Shown: positions 35,461-47,874 of the stretch, piece by piece | How positions within the stretch are numbered: position 1 is the first letter of the stretch | Layout: every line of letters begins with the position of its first letter | NCBI RefSeq assembly: GCF_047511655.1 | Contig: NC_133392.1 | Location: 162,182,542 to 162,246,541, forward strand | From: Castor canadensis | Lineage: Eukaryota > Chordata > Mammalia > Rodentia > Castoridae | Direction: 5' to 3' | DNA length: 64,000 nucleotides | Made by a program: the position numbers and the translations under genes | Notes under the pieces: generated by a model | Databases searched by the model: none | Told to the model about the DNA's origin: nothing | Seen by the model: only the letters and a program-made list of their open reading frames with translations

Positions 35461-37154
35461 AAAGTGGGTTGGTTTTAAAAGCAACATGTGCTTGTAAAAC
35501 TTCAGTCACATGGAAAGGCACAGGGCAAGGGGAGCCTCTTCCTAAAAGGCCAGCCGGACAGGAAGGACACAGTTGTGGTATCTGCCTTCCTGTCCTCTCC
35601 CTTCTCCCGGGACAGAGAGGCCGAGGGGAGGGACAGAGAGCCACTTGGCTGGGCTTCCCCAGATGTGGGGAGGGGAGTGAGGTGGCCAGTGGCTGGCAGA
35701 GGGCGGAGTGAGGACTGAGGGCATCCTCCTAGGAGGATGGGGACACCAGTGACTCTGTGTTTGGCACCAGGTTCACTCTGGTTTTCTTTGGTAAACAACC
35801 GTATGAAGAGGTCCTCAGATGAGAGGAGTTTGAGCTCCCTGTGACTCATCTGTCCCTGGGCACCACCCCTCCAGCCCCACCTCCAGGTGGACACCTTGCT
35901 CACGAACCTCACACTCTGCATTTGTTTCTGCTCAATGCTGGGATGCCCAGAAGCTGGGTCAGTGCTGCTCAGAGCCTGTGGGGCCGGGGACATTGGTCGT
36001 CCCATGAGGGTGATCTGGGAGGGGCCTGGCGAGCAGCCCACCTTCCACAGGAAGGGATGGGAGCTTTGATGACAGGTGCTTGGCACTCGCGGCCGAGGGA
36101 GGGGCCGGTGGCAGATGTTTCCTTTCTGGTGACTAATCGTGGGAGATGGACACAATACCCACTTCATCATTCATCCATTCACTCGCTCCTCCAGTGTCAC
36201 CCAGGACGTGTCTGGAGAGACGTAGAGATTAGACAGGGAGTTGTCTCCTCGTGGGCCCTGCGTGCTGGTGGGGACACAGGACTCTGTCACTGGGTCACAC
36301 AGGCCTACAAGGTAGCGGCTTGTCTGGGTATGGGGAGACCAGTTCCTAGAAGGGACGCTGGCTCTGGGATCTGAGGATTTACGCAGTTGAGGAAAGGGGA
36401 CGGCCGTTCAAACGCCCTGCGGCCAGGGGAGTAGAGAGTTCTGAGCAAACCAAGGCTATGGAAGCTGTGGAGAGAAGGATGGGAGGACGGGGAGCTGGTG
36501 AATTGGTCAGGGAAGTGTCTGTGTACAGTCTTGGGTGTCTGTGTCCAGGTGCCACCCAACTCCTCGCTTAGCCTCACCTGCTAGATGCTATGCCTTCATT
36601 CCAGGCTTCCCGCCCGGCACATTAACATTGAGGTGGATCCTCCTTGTACTGCCGGGTGCTGGGCGGTGTCCCTTGTGTCCTCCCCTGAGTGCTACTGGCC
36701 ACAACAGTCCTCCTTCCCCGCAATTGTAGTGCCAAACTTCCCCAGGAGGGGGCGCGGGAGGATGCGGTGGAGGAAGGGCTCTGTAGCTGCATCCAGACAG
36801 CGGCCTGGTGCCCGCCTGGGAGTGACGGTGCCCTGCCCAGTGGCTCCCTCTGTGACTGAGGCCTCCACTGCCTGGCCGCCCAACATGGTGCAGTGCCATG
36901 GGCTCCCAGCCTCCTGCCCCACTCGCCCACATCGCCAGCTCATGCCCCTCCAGGTGCTTCCGGCTCACCTACTGCCTGCCACCAGCCTGGCCTCAGCCCA
37001 GGAAACTCCCCTCTACCCAGTGGGCACAGCCAACCCCAGCCTGGGGCTTCCAAGGCTGTCCCTCCTGGGGGCCCTCCTCTGTCCTGCCTTCCACCTGGGG
37101 TCACTCTTACCATTGCTCAGTGCATGTTTCACCCAGGGACTGCACCCAACAACA

Positions 37155-38051
37155 GTGTGTGTGTGTGTGTGTGTGTGTGTGACACTGTGTGTGTGTGTGA
37201 CACTGTGTGTGTGTGTGTATGTGTGTGTGTGTGACACTGTGTGTGTGTATGTGTGTGTGTGTGTGAGTGTGTGTGTGACACTGTGTGTGTGTGTGTGTAT
37301 GTGTGTGTGTGTATGTGTGTGTGTGTGTGAGTGTGTGTGTGACACTGTGTGTGTGTGTGACACTGTGTGTGTGTGTGACACTGTGTGTGTGTGTGTGTAT
37401 GTGTGTGTGTGTGACACTGTGTGTGTGTATGTGTGTGAGTGTGTGTGTGAGTGTGTGTATGTGTGTGTGTGTGTGTGACACTGTGTGTGTGTGTGTATGT
37501 GTGTGTGTGACACTGTGTGTGTGTGACACTGTGTGTGTGTGTGTATGTGTGTGTGTGTGACACTGTGTGTGTGTGTGTGACACTGTGTGTGTGTGTGACA
37601 CTGTGTGTGTGTGTGTGTATGTGTGTGTGTGTGACACTGTGTGTGTGTATGTGTGTGAGTGTGTGTGTGAGTGTGTGTATGTGTGTGTGTGTGACACTGT
37701 GTGTGTGTGTGTATGTGTGTGTGTGACACTGTGTGTGTGTGACACTGTGTGTGTGTGTGTATGTGTGTGTGTGTGACACTGTGTGTGTGTGTGTGACACT
37801 GTGTGTGTGTGTATGTGTGTGTGTGTGACACTGTGTGTGTGTGTGTATGTGTGTGTGTATGTGTGTATGTGTGTGTATGTGTGTGTGTGTGACACTGTGT
37901 GTGTGTGTGACACTGTGTGTGTGTGTATGTGTGTATGTGTGTATGTGTGTATGTGTGTGTGTATGTGTGTATGTGTGTGTATGTGTGTATGTGTGTGTAT
38001 GTGTGTGTGTGTGACACTGTGTGTGTGTGTGACACTGTGTGTGTGTGTGAC

Positions 38052-38085
<34 letters not shown>

Positions 38086-38093
38086 ACACTGTG
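37155..38093. repeat. Long TG-rich tandem array with GACAC and TATG interruptions
   Basis: About 940 bases made only of (TG)n blocks separated by TGACAC, TATG and TGAG variants. A stretch from about 37361 repeats at an offset of exactly 220 bases (for example 37381-37460 equals 37601-37680), and a following block repeats at about 208 bases, so the array has a higher-order unit. Long open frames (Thr-His one way, Cys-Val the other) are artefacts of the repeat. Confidence 0.97.
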
Positions 38094-39042
38094 TCCAGGA
38101 GAAGCAGAAGAGCCAAGAAAAGCTGTGGGTCACTGTGTCCAGGGGCTGCAGAGGGGGAAGCTAGACAGGAGACAGAGGGGCTGGAGGGCCACAAACAGCC
38201 CAACAGGCTGTTTCCACACACTCGCCGGCTAAGTCTGGAAGAGAGGCACAGGTCACTCCCTAGGGCCACACCCTGCACTGGGCAGGATGGCAACTCCCCT
38301 AAAGGACGCCTCTGCACCAGGTGTCACCTCCCTAGGATGTGGGCATCATGGCATCATCCTGTGGAGGAGACACAGAGGGCCAGGGAGGGTCCTTCCAGCA
38401 CCATGTGGCCAGAGGGACAGGGCTGAGGTGCAAGGTCCCTGCCCGGGATTTGGGGGGACACGGAACACACTGCAGCACCTCTTTTCCTCTGGGTCGCATA
38501 CGCACAGAGTGGGGCTCCTTCCCTGGGGCCTGGGACCTAAGACAGCTGGTGTGAGCATGGGGACCGACAGAAGCCAGCCCCGCTGCGCCTCCCCCAGGGC
38601 TTGGGGTTATTTAAGACCTGGAGGCTGAGGAGGCCCTGCCAGACCCAGTCGCCATGGCAATGTCAGCTCCAAGCTATGGGTGAGTGCTATTTTAGCCCCA
38701 GAAAAATAAGTGAATAGAGTTACATTACCTCAAGCAATCACAAAGATGCCAATGCTGGAAAAGGTCTCCCTACTCCCAGCCCGATAGCCTCACAGCCCCT
38801 GTGGGTCCTGAGGTGTCGAGGTGTCCACAGGGGCAGAGGGACCTGCCACTGGCTGAGCCCTGCCCTCCCCAGGGTTCTCCACCTTTTCTGGGAGACTGAG
38901 CTCAGGCTTGTCTATGAACTGCTCTGTCAGGTGACCAGGCCGCATACCCACAGACGGCCAAGGCATCGCCCTTTATCCCCTGGCCTGGCACGGCTGAGAG
39001 AGACAGGCTCCCCTGCCACCCGCCATGGGACTGTCCTTTACA

Positions 39043-40320
39043 AAGCAAGTTGACCATTTGAATTTCTTCTTTTGAGAAAGTCCTGTTTAGTTCACTTGCC
39101 CATTTCTTTATTGGTTCATTAGTTTTGGGAGAATTTAGTTTTTTGAGTTCCCTATATATTCTGGTTATCAGTCCTTTGTCTGATGTGTAGCTGGAAAATA
39201 TTTTCTCCCACTCTGTGGGTGTTCTCTTCAGTTTAGAGACCATTTCTTTTGATGAGCAGAAGCTTTTTAGTTTTATGAGGTCCCATTTATCTATGCTACC
39301 TCTTAGTTGCTGTGCTGCTGGGGTTATAGCAACACCACTAACAACAGGTGTTGGTGAGGATGTAAGGAAAAAGGAACCCTCTTACACTGCTGGTGGGAAT
39401 GCAAACTAGTGCAACCACTCTGGATAAAAATTTGGAGACTTCTTAAAAATCTAAACATAGATCTGCCATTTGATCTAGCAATACCACTCGGGGATATACC
39501 CAAAGGACTGCAACTCAGGTTACTCCAGAGGCACCTGCACACCCATGTTTATTGCAGCACTATTCACAATAGCCAAGTTATGGAAACAGCCAAGATGCCC
39601 CAGCACTGACGAATGGATCAAGAAAATGTGGTATCTATACACAATGGAATTTTATGCAGCCATGAAGAAGAACGAAATGTTATCATTCACAAGTAAATGG
39701 ATGGAACTGGAGAACATCATTCTGAGTGAGGTTAGCCTGGCCCAAAAGACCAAAAATCGTATGTTCTCCCTCATATGTGGACATTAGATCAAGGGCAAAC
39801 ACAACAAGGGGATTGGACTTTGATCACATGATAAAAGCGAGAGCACACAAGGGAGGGGTGAGGATAGGTAGGACACCCAAAAAACTAAATAGCATTTGTT
39901 GCCCTCAATGTTGAGAAACTAAAGCAGATACTTTAAAGCGACAGAGGCCAATAGGAGAAGGGTCCAGGAACTAGAGAAAAGGTGAGATCAAGAAGAATTA
40001 ACCTAGAAGGTAACACCCACGCACAGGAAATCAATGTGAGTCAATGCCCTGTATAGCTATCCTTATCTCAACCAGCAAAACCCCTTGTTCCTTCCTATTA
40101 TGGCTTATACTCTCTCTACAACAAAATTAGAAATAAGGGCAAAATAGTTTCTGCCTGGTAGAGAGGGAGTGTGGGGGAAGAGGGAGTGGGGGGGGGAGAG
40201 GGAGGAGGTGGGGGAGAAGGGGGTAGAAATGACCCAAACATTGTATGCACATATGAATAAAATAAAAATAAAAATAAAATAAATAAAATAAAAATAAAAA
40301 ATAAAAGGAAGCAAGTTGAC
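39043..40320 (+). mobile_element. 5'-inverted L1 insertion (twin-primed) with 12-base target-site duplication
   Basis: Positions about 39055-39312 read as L1 ORF2 on the minus strand ([20 protein letters not shown]). From about 39325 the element reads on the plus strand through STDEWIKKMWYLYTMEFY to the G-rich 3' UTR and an A-rich tail. The direct repeat AAGCAAGTTGAC flanks it at 39043-39054 and 40309-40320. This is the signature of twin priming. No intact ORF. Confidence 0.88.
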
Positions 40321-40536
40321 AAAAGTCATCAGAGTTTGATGGGTGACCATGTCACCTGGCTGGTAGTTCCATCTCTGGAACTGTCCCAAGGAAAGACCTG
40401 CATTGCAGCCGATAGCTTCTGCAAGCTGTAATGACCAGGGTGGGAGGTGACCGGCCAGCAGCAGAGGCAGCCCAAGTACTCCATGGTCTCCACTTAACCC
40501 GTGGCTCCATGGCCTTTGAGATGGAAATTTGCATGT

Positions 40537-40543
40537 TCGCGCG

Positions 40544-40582
<39 letters not shown>

Positions 40583-40590
40583 ACTCACGG
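40537..40590. repeat. CG/CA alternating repeat
   Basis: gcgcgcacgcgcgc followed by (CA)n and cactcacacac. Confidence 0.92.
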
Positions 40591-41110
40591 ATACACCCAC
40601 ACACATCCAGACACCCGCCCTGGCATCCGCTCATGTCAGGCGGCAGCCTCTCTGCCAGGACATAAGGAGGCAGGCCCCTGCCAGGTGGTGCTGGTCCAGA
40701 AAACCAGCAGATGGACCAGCAGGGCTCTGCCCAGCAGGGAGGCTCTGTCCGGAAGGCCTTGAAGCCTGGCGTGTCCAGGCATCTCTCTCCTTGGGAAGCA
40801 TCTCTTTGCAGAGAGCAGATGCCCAGGATCTCATCTGCAGGGGCCAGGGCTTGCTGGCACCCGCTGAACCTCCCCCTGACAAGCCCACCTCCTTAATCTG
40901 CATCACACCCTTGGGGGGGGGCACACACACCCACTGCATGGTTGGAAGCTGTGGCAACCTTCCCAGAGTCCACAGCAGGCACATGCCCTACTGCATCTGT
41001 CCACCTTCTGCCACAGCACTTAGGGGATTCCTGGGGACTCTGTCATCAAGACGACTGGAGGCTTCCAGTGCAGGCCTAGCAACCTGCTCTGGCAACACAT
41101 GGGAGTGTGG

Positions 41111-41334
41111 AATCCTTTTTTTTGCCCCCTTTGACTGAGGTTCAAACTCAGGGCTCTGTGCTTGCAAAGCAGATGCTCTACCTCTGGAGCCACACCTCCA
41201 GTCCCTTTTGCTCTGGTTATTTTGGAGATGGAGTCTCACAAACTATCTGCCTAAGGTGACCTGAAACCTCAATCTTCCTAAATGTAGCCTCCCAAGTGGC
41301 TGGGATTACAGGTGTGAGCCACCAGAACCTGGCT
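41111..41334 (-). mobile_element. Composite SINE, reverse
   Basis: 'gaggttcaaactcagggctc', 'tctggttattttggagatgg' joint, end 'gccaccagaacctggct'. Confidence 0.88.
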
Positions 41335-41865
41335 GAGTGTGGAGTCCTTGGTGCCCAGGGAAATGGAGCTGGTGAGGCCAACCCATGCTGAGGACCTGCG
41401 CTCAGGGCCCTGTCCCCATCCCAGCCAACTGGCCATCCAGGGAGACTTGAGAGGGTCCTAGAATCAGTGGCCCAAGGCCACTGTGGGAACATAAGTGGGG
41501 TGAGGCCCTTCTGTTTAGAAACTCCTCCTGATGGGGTGGAGAGGGGCAGGATGGCAGGGGTGAGGAGCCGGCAGGACAGGAGTCTGTCCCCAGCCTTGCT
41601 GGGGCCATTCTACCTCCCATCCGAGAGAATGTGCCTGGCCAGCAGTGCCCTGTCAGCTCCTTGCCAAACTGTCAGCAAGCAGGCCCTGTGAGCTACTGTT
41701 CTGTAAAACTATTGTTCGGGTAAAAAGGGGCAGAGCAGATGCCATCGGGTCCTAGGTTGATTCAGCCCTAGGCAGACCCCACCACCCCCTGATGCCCAGA
41801 GAAGAGGCAGCTCTTCCTCAGAGTCCTGGGAGTGGGGGAATGGGAATTGACAGAAGTCAGTGATC

Positions 41866-42258
41866 TGGAGGCTGGGTTCACGCCTATAATCCCAACTACT
41901 TGGGAGGCAGAGATCAGGAGGATTGTGATTTGAAACCAGCTATAGCAAAAGTTAGCTGAGACCCCATCTTGAGTGTGGTGGCATATGCCTGAGGTCCTAG
42001 TTCTGTGGGAGGCAGAGATCAGGAGGATCAGCCTGGGCAAAAAGTTAGTGAGACCCCCATCTCAGTCACATCTTAGTCAATGGGTTGGGTGTGGTGGCGT
42101 GCACCTGTGGTCCCAGGTATGTGGGAGGCATAAATAGGAGGATTGCAGTTCAAGGCTAGCCTGGGCAAAAATAAGAGAACTTATTCAAGAAAATAATTAT
42201 AAGGGCTGGTGACATAGGTCAGGTTGTAGAGTGCCTGCTTAGCCACCCTCAGTATTGA
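41866..42258 (+). mobile_element. Multi-module composite SINE
   Basis: Three successive B1-like modules (near 41870, 41973 and 42086) followed by a tRNA-like tail 'agggctggtgacataggtca'; its 3' end runs into a purine tract. Longest SINE of the window. Confidence 0.8.
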
Positions 42259-42374
42259 AGAAAGAAAGGGAGGGGAAGGGGAGGGGAGGGGAGGGGAGGG
42301 AGAGGAAGGGGAGGGGAGAGCCGGAAGGAAGGGAAGGGGAAGGGACAGGAGGGGATAGGAGGGAGGAGGGAAGT
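42256..42374. repeat. Purine-rich GGGGA tract
   Basis: Close to 120 bases of gggga/aaggga units with only two pyrimidine breaks, at the end of a multi-module SINE. Confidence 0.92.
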
Positions 42375-43821
42375 GGATATTTCTCCTCTCCATTCCTCTG
42401 ATTCACACTCTTCACAAGGCCCATTTACTAGGGGAAGGGGGCGACAGGGAGACCAATTGCTTTCTCTCTCGGTTCCCCCATACAGCAGTCTGGGTGTGAA
42501 GGGGGAGAGGCTCCTGTGAACCCAGGGCAGCACCTGAGGATTCCTCCTAAGTTTTACCAGTCCCAGCTGTGGACAACTGGACCCAGCTTGTGGGGAGAGG
42601 TCAGAAGGCTCTGAACTGGTCACTGCTGAACAGCTGACACTGTGGCTGAGGAAGCTTCCAGCCCATGAGGGGCCTGAGGTTTCAGAAGCTGCCCCTCAGC
42701 CTCACAGGTGCTGTCAGAAGACACAGGATTTTATTCCCCACAACACAGCAAGCTCATGGGTGCATTTGTGCCAGATCCCTTGTCCCCACACCCCTTAGGA
42801 TTAGCACTCTGTGCCCAGTTGACATCACACGTGTGGACTGACGCTGAGCTTAGAGGACTCAGGTATTGTACAGTGGACAGAAAACAAGCCCACCTGTGCC
42901 CTGGAGGGAGACAATTTCAAGCTGTTACCTCTACAGACATCCTCAAAGACTCAACCCAGAACAAAAGCTTGAAAGAGTCACAGCAACCCTGGCCTTGGTA
43001 AGCTTTCCTAGCAGGAACCATGAACTGTGGTTCCGGGTCAGGGCGGGGCGGGGGGGTGGGGAGTCCCTGCACCCTTCCCACCAGGGTTGCTGCCCCTTGT
43101 TGCCCCTGCTTGAGGTGACCCCTCCAAGTCACTAACTGGACATGCATTCAGCTCCTTGGTCCCATTAGAGCCCTGGGCTCCTCCTGGGTCCCTTCCTGGG
43201 CCCTAGATAGGCTCCCTAGAGGTCCAGGACAGGTTAGACACCCATCCTTGCTCTCCACACAGCCCCAACCTCAAGAACAAGAGGCAGCTGCCTTGTCCCT
43301 TCATCCTGCCTGGCCTTCTGATACGCCAACTCCCCCAAAAATCGAAGCCTTGCCAATGGTGTTTGCCAGGCAGGATGAGGTGAAGTCACCGAGGGCAGAG
43401 TTGGGGAGAGGGGCATGTGTGACAGAACATAGATTCTGCTTTTGCTGAGAAGCACCGACTCCTCCCTTGGGTGCAAGTGTCCAAAGGGGAACTGGAAGCA
43501 GGAGAAGAGCTTGGCCTCCCTGTCTCCATTTTACATCTGTCTTGCTCTGAGCATCACCCTGCAGCCACCTTGGGATCAGGAGGGACAGGACTGATGGATA
43601 GCACCTTGTGACAAGAGTTGAAGCTACGCCTTGGATAGCAATGATGCCCTTACTGTGACCAGGCCCTGCCTGACCAGTCCTGACACGATGGTCAAATAGT
43701 CATGATGGTCCAACAGAACACACTTCTGACTACTGTACCATACCTGGGCCCAGGACTGTTTGATAATTACACACAACTCTTGTCCCCTGCCCCAATTCTC
43801 CCCCTACTTAGCCCTAAGGCT

Positions 43822-43920
43822 CAGGACTGGTGGAGTGGCTGAAGTAGTAGAGTACCTGTTTAGAAAGTATGAGGCCCTGAGTTCGAACCCCAGTATCACC
43901 TAAATAAATAAATAAATAGA
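43822..43920 (+). mobile_element. tRNA-like SINE
   Basis: 'ggactggtggagtggctgaa' to 'gttcgaaccccagtatcacc' with (TAAA)n tail. Confidence 0.88.
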
Positions 43921-43973
43921 CACGAGGTGAAGACACTGAACTATCTCTGGACAAGTATGAAGAAGAGGTCAGC

Positions 43974-44238
43974 TGTAGACTGAATGTCATGTCCTCCCAA
44001 AGTCGATAGGTTGAAATCTTATGCTCAATGTGATGATATTTGGGCCTTCCAGCGGTGTTAGGTCACAAGAATTGAGTCCTTGTGAACAGATTTCTAAAAA
44101 GCCAGAGAGGTCTTTGCCCTCTTCCTGCCATGTGAAGTTACAGAAAGGTGAAGCTTGTCCATCTGCTACCCAGAAGAGTGCCCTCTCCAGAATCTGACCT
44201 GGCTGGCCTGACCTTGGATTTCCAGCCTCTGGTGAGTG
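43974..44238 (+). mobile_element. MaLR-type (MLT1-like) LTR remnant
   Basis: Opens with tgtagactgaatgtcatgtc and contains 'caatgtgatgatatttgggc', both characteristic of MLT1/MST LTRs. It ends near 'ttggatttccagcctctg'. Diverged, with internal losses. Confidence 0.65.
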
Positions 44239-44505
44239 AGAGATGAGCTCTGCTGGTTAACAGCTCACCCTGTCAGGGCCTGGGTCCCTGCACCAGAGGT
44301 GCCTCTACCTGCATGCTGGCCAGGGATGGGTGAGGAGGAGGGAAGTAATTGATCCAAGCATGTCATGCCGTGGGGCCACCTGTAGCCATGGAGACAGCCC
44401 AACTTATCACACCAATCCTCTGCTGGATTTTTCTGGTGGCCATTGTTGCTATGACAGTCACCTCCTTAAAGAGTTAGTCACAGGCGAACTTAACATAGTG
44501 TCTGA

Positions 44506-44508
<3 letters not shown>

Positions 44509-44543
<35 letters not shown>
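44509..44543. repeat. TG microsatellite
   Basis: About 17 uninterrupted TG units. Confidence 0.95.
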
Positions 44544-44544
<1 letters not shown>

Positions 44545-44943
44545 ATGGGGTCCCTGTGCCCCTCAGGCTGCATCTGGTTCAAGCAGCAGCATGGTGACTA
44601 GACCTCACTCCCTGGCAGTGCCAGGGGTGTTTGATCAATTTGTACACAGCAGTGACCCAGAAAAGCCTTCACTGGGTGATGAGGGTTAGTGGATACATGC
44701 CCCTTGGGACTGGACCTTGGTGGCCCAGGTCACAAAGCACAGTTCCGGTTTTTCCTCTTTCCTCACTCATCTCTCCCAACTTCTTACTCTGTGGCTTCTG
44801 CTTCTGGCGTCACCCTGGACTGAACTGAATAGCATCCCCCTAGACTGCAACACACCAAACCTCAGAATGTGACTTTATCTACAGTTAAGATCGGTCACAT
44901 GAGGTGGGCCTTAAATCTAATGACAGGTGCTTGTAGAAGAAGA

Positions 44944-45131
44944 GAGAGCCAGGCATTGTAATCCCAGCTACTTGGGAGGTAAAGGCAGGACAATCAAGAG
45001 TTTGAGGCTAGCCCAGCCTGGAGAAATTTAGTGAGACCTTATCTCAAAACCAAAATACAAAAGGACAGGTGCATGTCTTAAGGGATAGAGTGCTTTAGCT
45101 AGACAGAAGCCCTGAGTTCCAACCCCAGCAG
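44944..45131 (+). mobile_element. Composite SINE inside an LTR remnant
   Basis: 'ccaggcattgtaatcccagc' head, 'gaccttatctcaaaaccaaa' joint and tail 'gagttccaaccccagcagaa', extended by (GA)n to 45188. Confidence 0.82.
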
Positions 45132-45133
45132 AA

Positions 45134-45188
<55 letters not shown>
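45130..45188. repeat. GA microsatellite
   Basis: About 29 GA units with one GGA interruption, at the SINE 3' end. Confidence 0.94.
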
Positions 45189-45189
<1 letters not shown>

Positions 45190-47874
45190 CTGTGTGGTGA
45201 TGAAGGCAGAGATTAGGGTCATGCGTCTTCAAACCAAGGACTGCCAGTAGCCCTAGAACCTAGAATGAAATTTTCCCCTGGAGCCAACCCTGCCCACATT
45301 GGGGTTTATTACGGTGGCCCTAGAAAACTCACAACCCCACCCTCAAATCAACTCCCTGCACCCACATCCTTGTCTAGGCTCTGCTGGAGGGGAACCCACA
45401 GCAGAACAGGCCTCCACATGGACTTGTGCATCACTGACAGGAGGGGCAGGCTTGTACACTGGGGCATGGATGGGCAGGACAAGCGCTACCATGCCCCAGC
45501 TGCAGAGAGAAGCTAGGGCACTGTCCCCTGGCAACAGGCCCTCTCACCATCCCCCCAGCCTAGGGAAAGAGTGGGCCCAGCTCCAGGACCACTAGAAATC
45601 CATGTTTACAGCACACACTCCAGCTTGGACAGAGAGGGCGGAGCCATCAAACCCCAAACACCTGTCCCTGCTGGGATGAGGCACCTCCTGCCTGCCGCCC
45701 TCCTCCTCAGGTGCCATCACGGACAGGTGGTGCTAACATCCCCCCCACACACCCAAAGCTGGTTCCTTTCAGCTGCAGACTTGATTTGCCCCTGGCCTTC
45801 AGTCTGCTCTTCTCATCGCTGCCAGAATAGAAGCCGGTGTTTGAAAAGCATCAGTCCTTCCCATCCTTCCTCCGCCCTGTAAATATGTGGGCAGAAATAG
45901 CAGCCTGCACACTGGAGGCAGTGATTGCTGGTTGCGGAATCAAGCAAAGGCTGCTGCCTGGGTGGGCCTGGCTGCGTGGGAACCCAAGGCAGTCGCAAAG
46001 GCCTGCTTTAAATAGCTCCCCGTGGGCACATGCTACAGAAAGAGGGCAGCCTACAGGCGGCAAGGAGGCAGGGCATAGCAGGCACTGGGAAGGGGCAGGT
46101 CCTGGCATTGGAAGGTATCACACTGCTGCCTTCTGCATACAAAACCCACCCTGTGGGACCCACCCACCCCTCCACAATAATCCAGAGCCGGAGTTGACCA
46201 TCCGCCTTCCTTGGGGCAGGAACTTGGTTGTCCCTGGGGTGGGAGGTGGCAGTCAGCACTCTTGGGACCAGAAGATCCCAAGTGCACTGTCCTTAGCTTG
46301 GGTCCCCCATTCCTGAGTTACTCTCTGGGTCCATGGAGGTAGAGAACAGTAACCCTGCAGGGAGGCACACACAGCAAAGGTGCTGAGGTGGGGAAAGAGC
46401 CCCTGTCCCTGGGCCAGAGTAGGAAATGTCTATCCTGGGGCTACCTCGAGGTGGCTGGACTCGGCCTGCCTCCCCCTGCAGTTGGGAGGTGGCCTGGAGC
46501 CTCAGCTGACCCAGATCCGGCTCTGCTGCTGCTTGGCCACCTGCTCCCTGCTGGCTCCGAGGCCTGTTCTGTTTGCAGCTCCTGGTCACACTAGAGCCCA
46601 GTCCTCCCACCCCTTAGTTCAGCTGCCAAGTTTTACAGCCTCATATTTTAGCACAGGCCCACAGGTCAGCCTGGGTGAAAAGAGGGGTCCTTAGGAAGTG
46701 AAGGCTCTTTGAGCTGGAGGCAGAGGTGGTGAGGACCAGGCTATGGTCTGGGCAGAGGAGCCAATGCCCTTCTCTGCTGTTTAGGAGCAGCTCATCCCTG
46801 TGTCCCGGGCCCCATGGTGACTTTATGACTCTACCACTGACAAAAGTCTAGGGCTACTGAGGGCTACTGGCCAGGCCGTGCTATGGCCAGTGGACAGCAG
46901 ACACTCTCGATGGTTCACACAGTCGCCACTAAGCTCTCCAGTGAGGTGGGGGTGGGGGACACCAGGGAGCTGCTGCAGGGCCAGTGGGCATGGGCTGGCA
47001 CCACCCTGATTAAGCAGGGTGCTGGACCTGATGGACTTTGTCACTTCTCAAGCTGGCCTCTGCTGGCTGTGGCAGGCTGGACCATGCAGCAGATGCAGTG
47101 TGAACAGCTGTTCTGCTAATTGTACCCTTTGTTTCTTCTTGTGGAATGACCAGTGCTGTGGAAAGCTAGACCCCTTATTAAGAGCTGCTTGTCATAGGCT
47201 CCAGTGGCTGTGGGTCCCTGGGCTGCAGTCTGTCATGCTGAGTTCTTGGCAGCCACAGCAGGTAGGGAGGGACTGGAGGGCATGTGTAGGGCCTTGGGTG
47301 GCCTCTGAATTCCCATTACCTCATCCAAGAAGGCATCACATCTTGGGAGACCAAGAGGTGGCAACTCCTTGAGCAGCCTCCACGCCCCCACACCTCTGTC
47401 CTCGCTGGTGCCCTGCACAGGGCCACACAGCTCATTTTCTGGGATGTAGCCCCTGGTTCCCCTGACCCTGTGGTTGTCCCTAGTTCTGAGATTTGGAGAA
47501 GGCATCTCAAAATCACAGGGCTCTGGGATCGGCCACTCCTGAGCTCAGGTGCCCAGCCATGTTCCTGAACCTGCTTTCACATTTAGGGAAATGGCCCCAT
47601 CAAGACAAGAAAGGCATCAACGCAGGACACCAGTGTCACCAAAGTGGATTCCTCTCCTTCCCAAGCTCCCAGATCCACCCCTCTGGCAACCTCAGCCTCC
47701 TGGCGACTCTGACCCCACTGCTTCCCCAAAAGTGTACATAAACCACCCAGTGTTCTGTGGGTTTTCCCAGACTGTACCTCCAACCCAAATCCTGCCACTG
47801 AGCCTGTGGGGACGATGACATTCCGGGCATAGGGAGAGGAGGCTATAGCACAGCTTCTGCAACAGAGACTAACT

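Larger units (their letters stand above)
44815..45310 (+). mobile_element. MaLR-like LTR remnant split by a SINE
   Basis: Left part (44815-44943) shows 'ctcagaatgtgactttatct' and 'gaggtgggccttaaatctaa'. Right part (45190-45310) continues with 'gatgaaggcagagattaggg' and 'aaaccaaggactgccag', consistent with one element interrupted by the SINE at 44944-45131 and its GA tail. The family name is from memory of mammalian consensus sequences. Confidence 0.55.
31119..47874. other. Intergenic region between PRKCZ and GABRD
   Basis: 16.8 kb without a recognised exon. After the CpG island it contains SINEs, an L2 remnant, a solo LTR, the TG-rich array, a 5'-inverted L1, MaLR-type fragments and simple repeats, all listed separately. 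Stretches with nothing identifiable: about 31965-32275, 33365-34730, 35465-36150, 36330-37150, 38095-39040, 40600-41105, 41340-41860, 42380-43815, 44240-44505, 44545-44810 and 45320-47870. Confidence 0.85.

Noticed and set aside
37013..38317. Long Thr-His and Cys-Val open frames across the TG array
   Set aside because: Any TG repeat lacking stop codons gives such frames on both strands. There is no start context, splice signal or domain.
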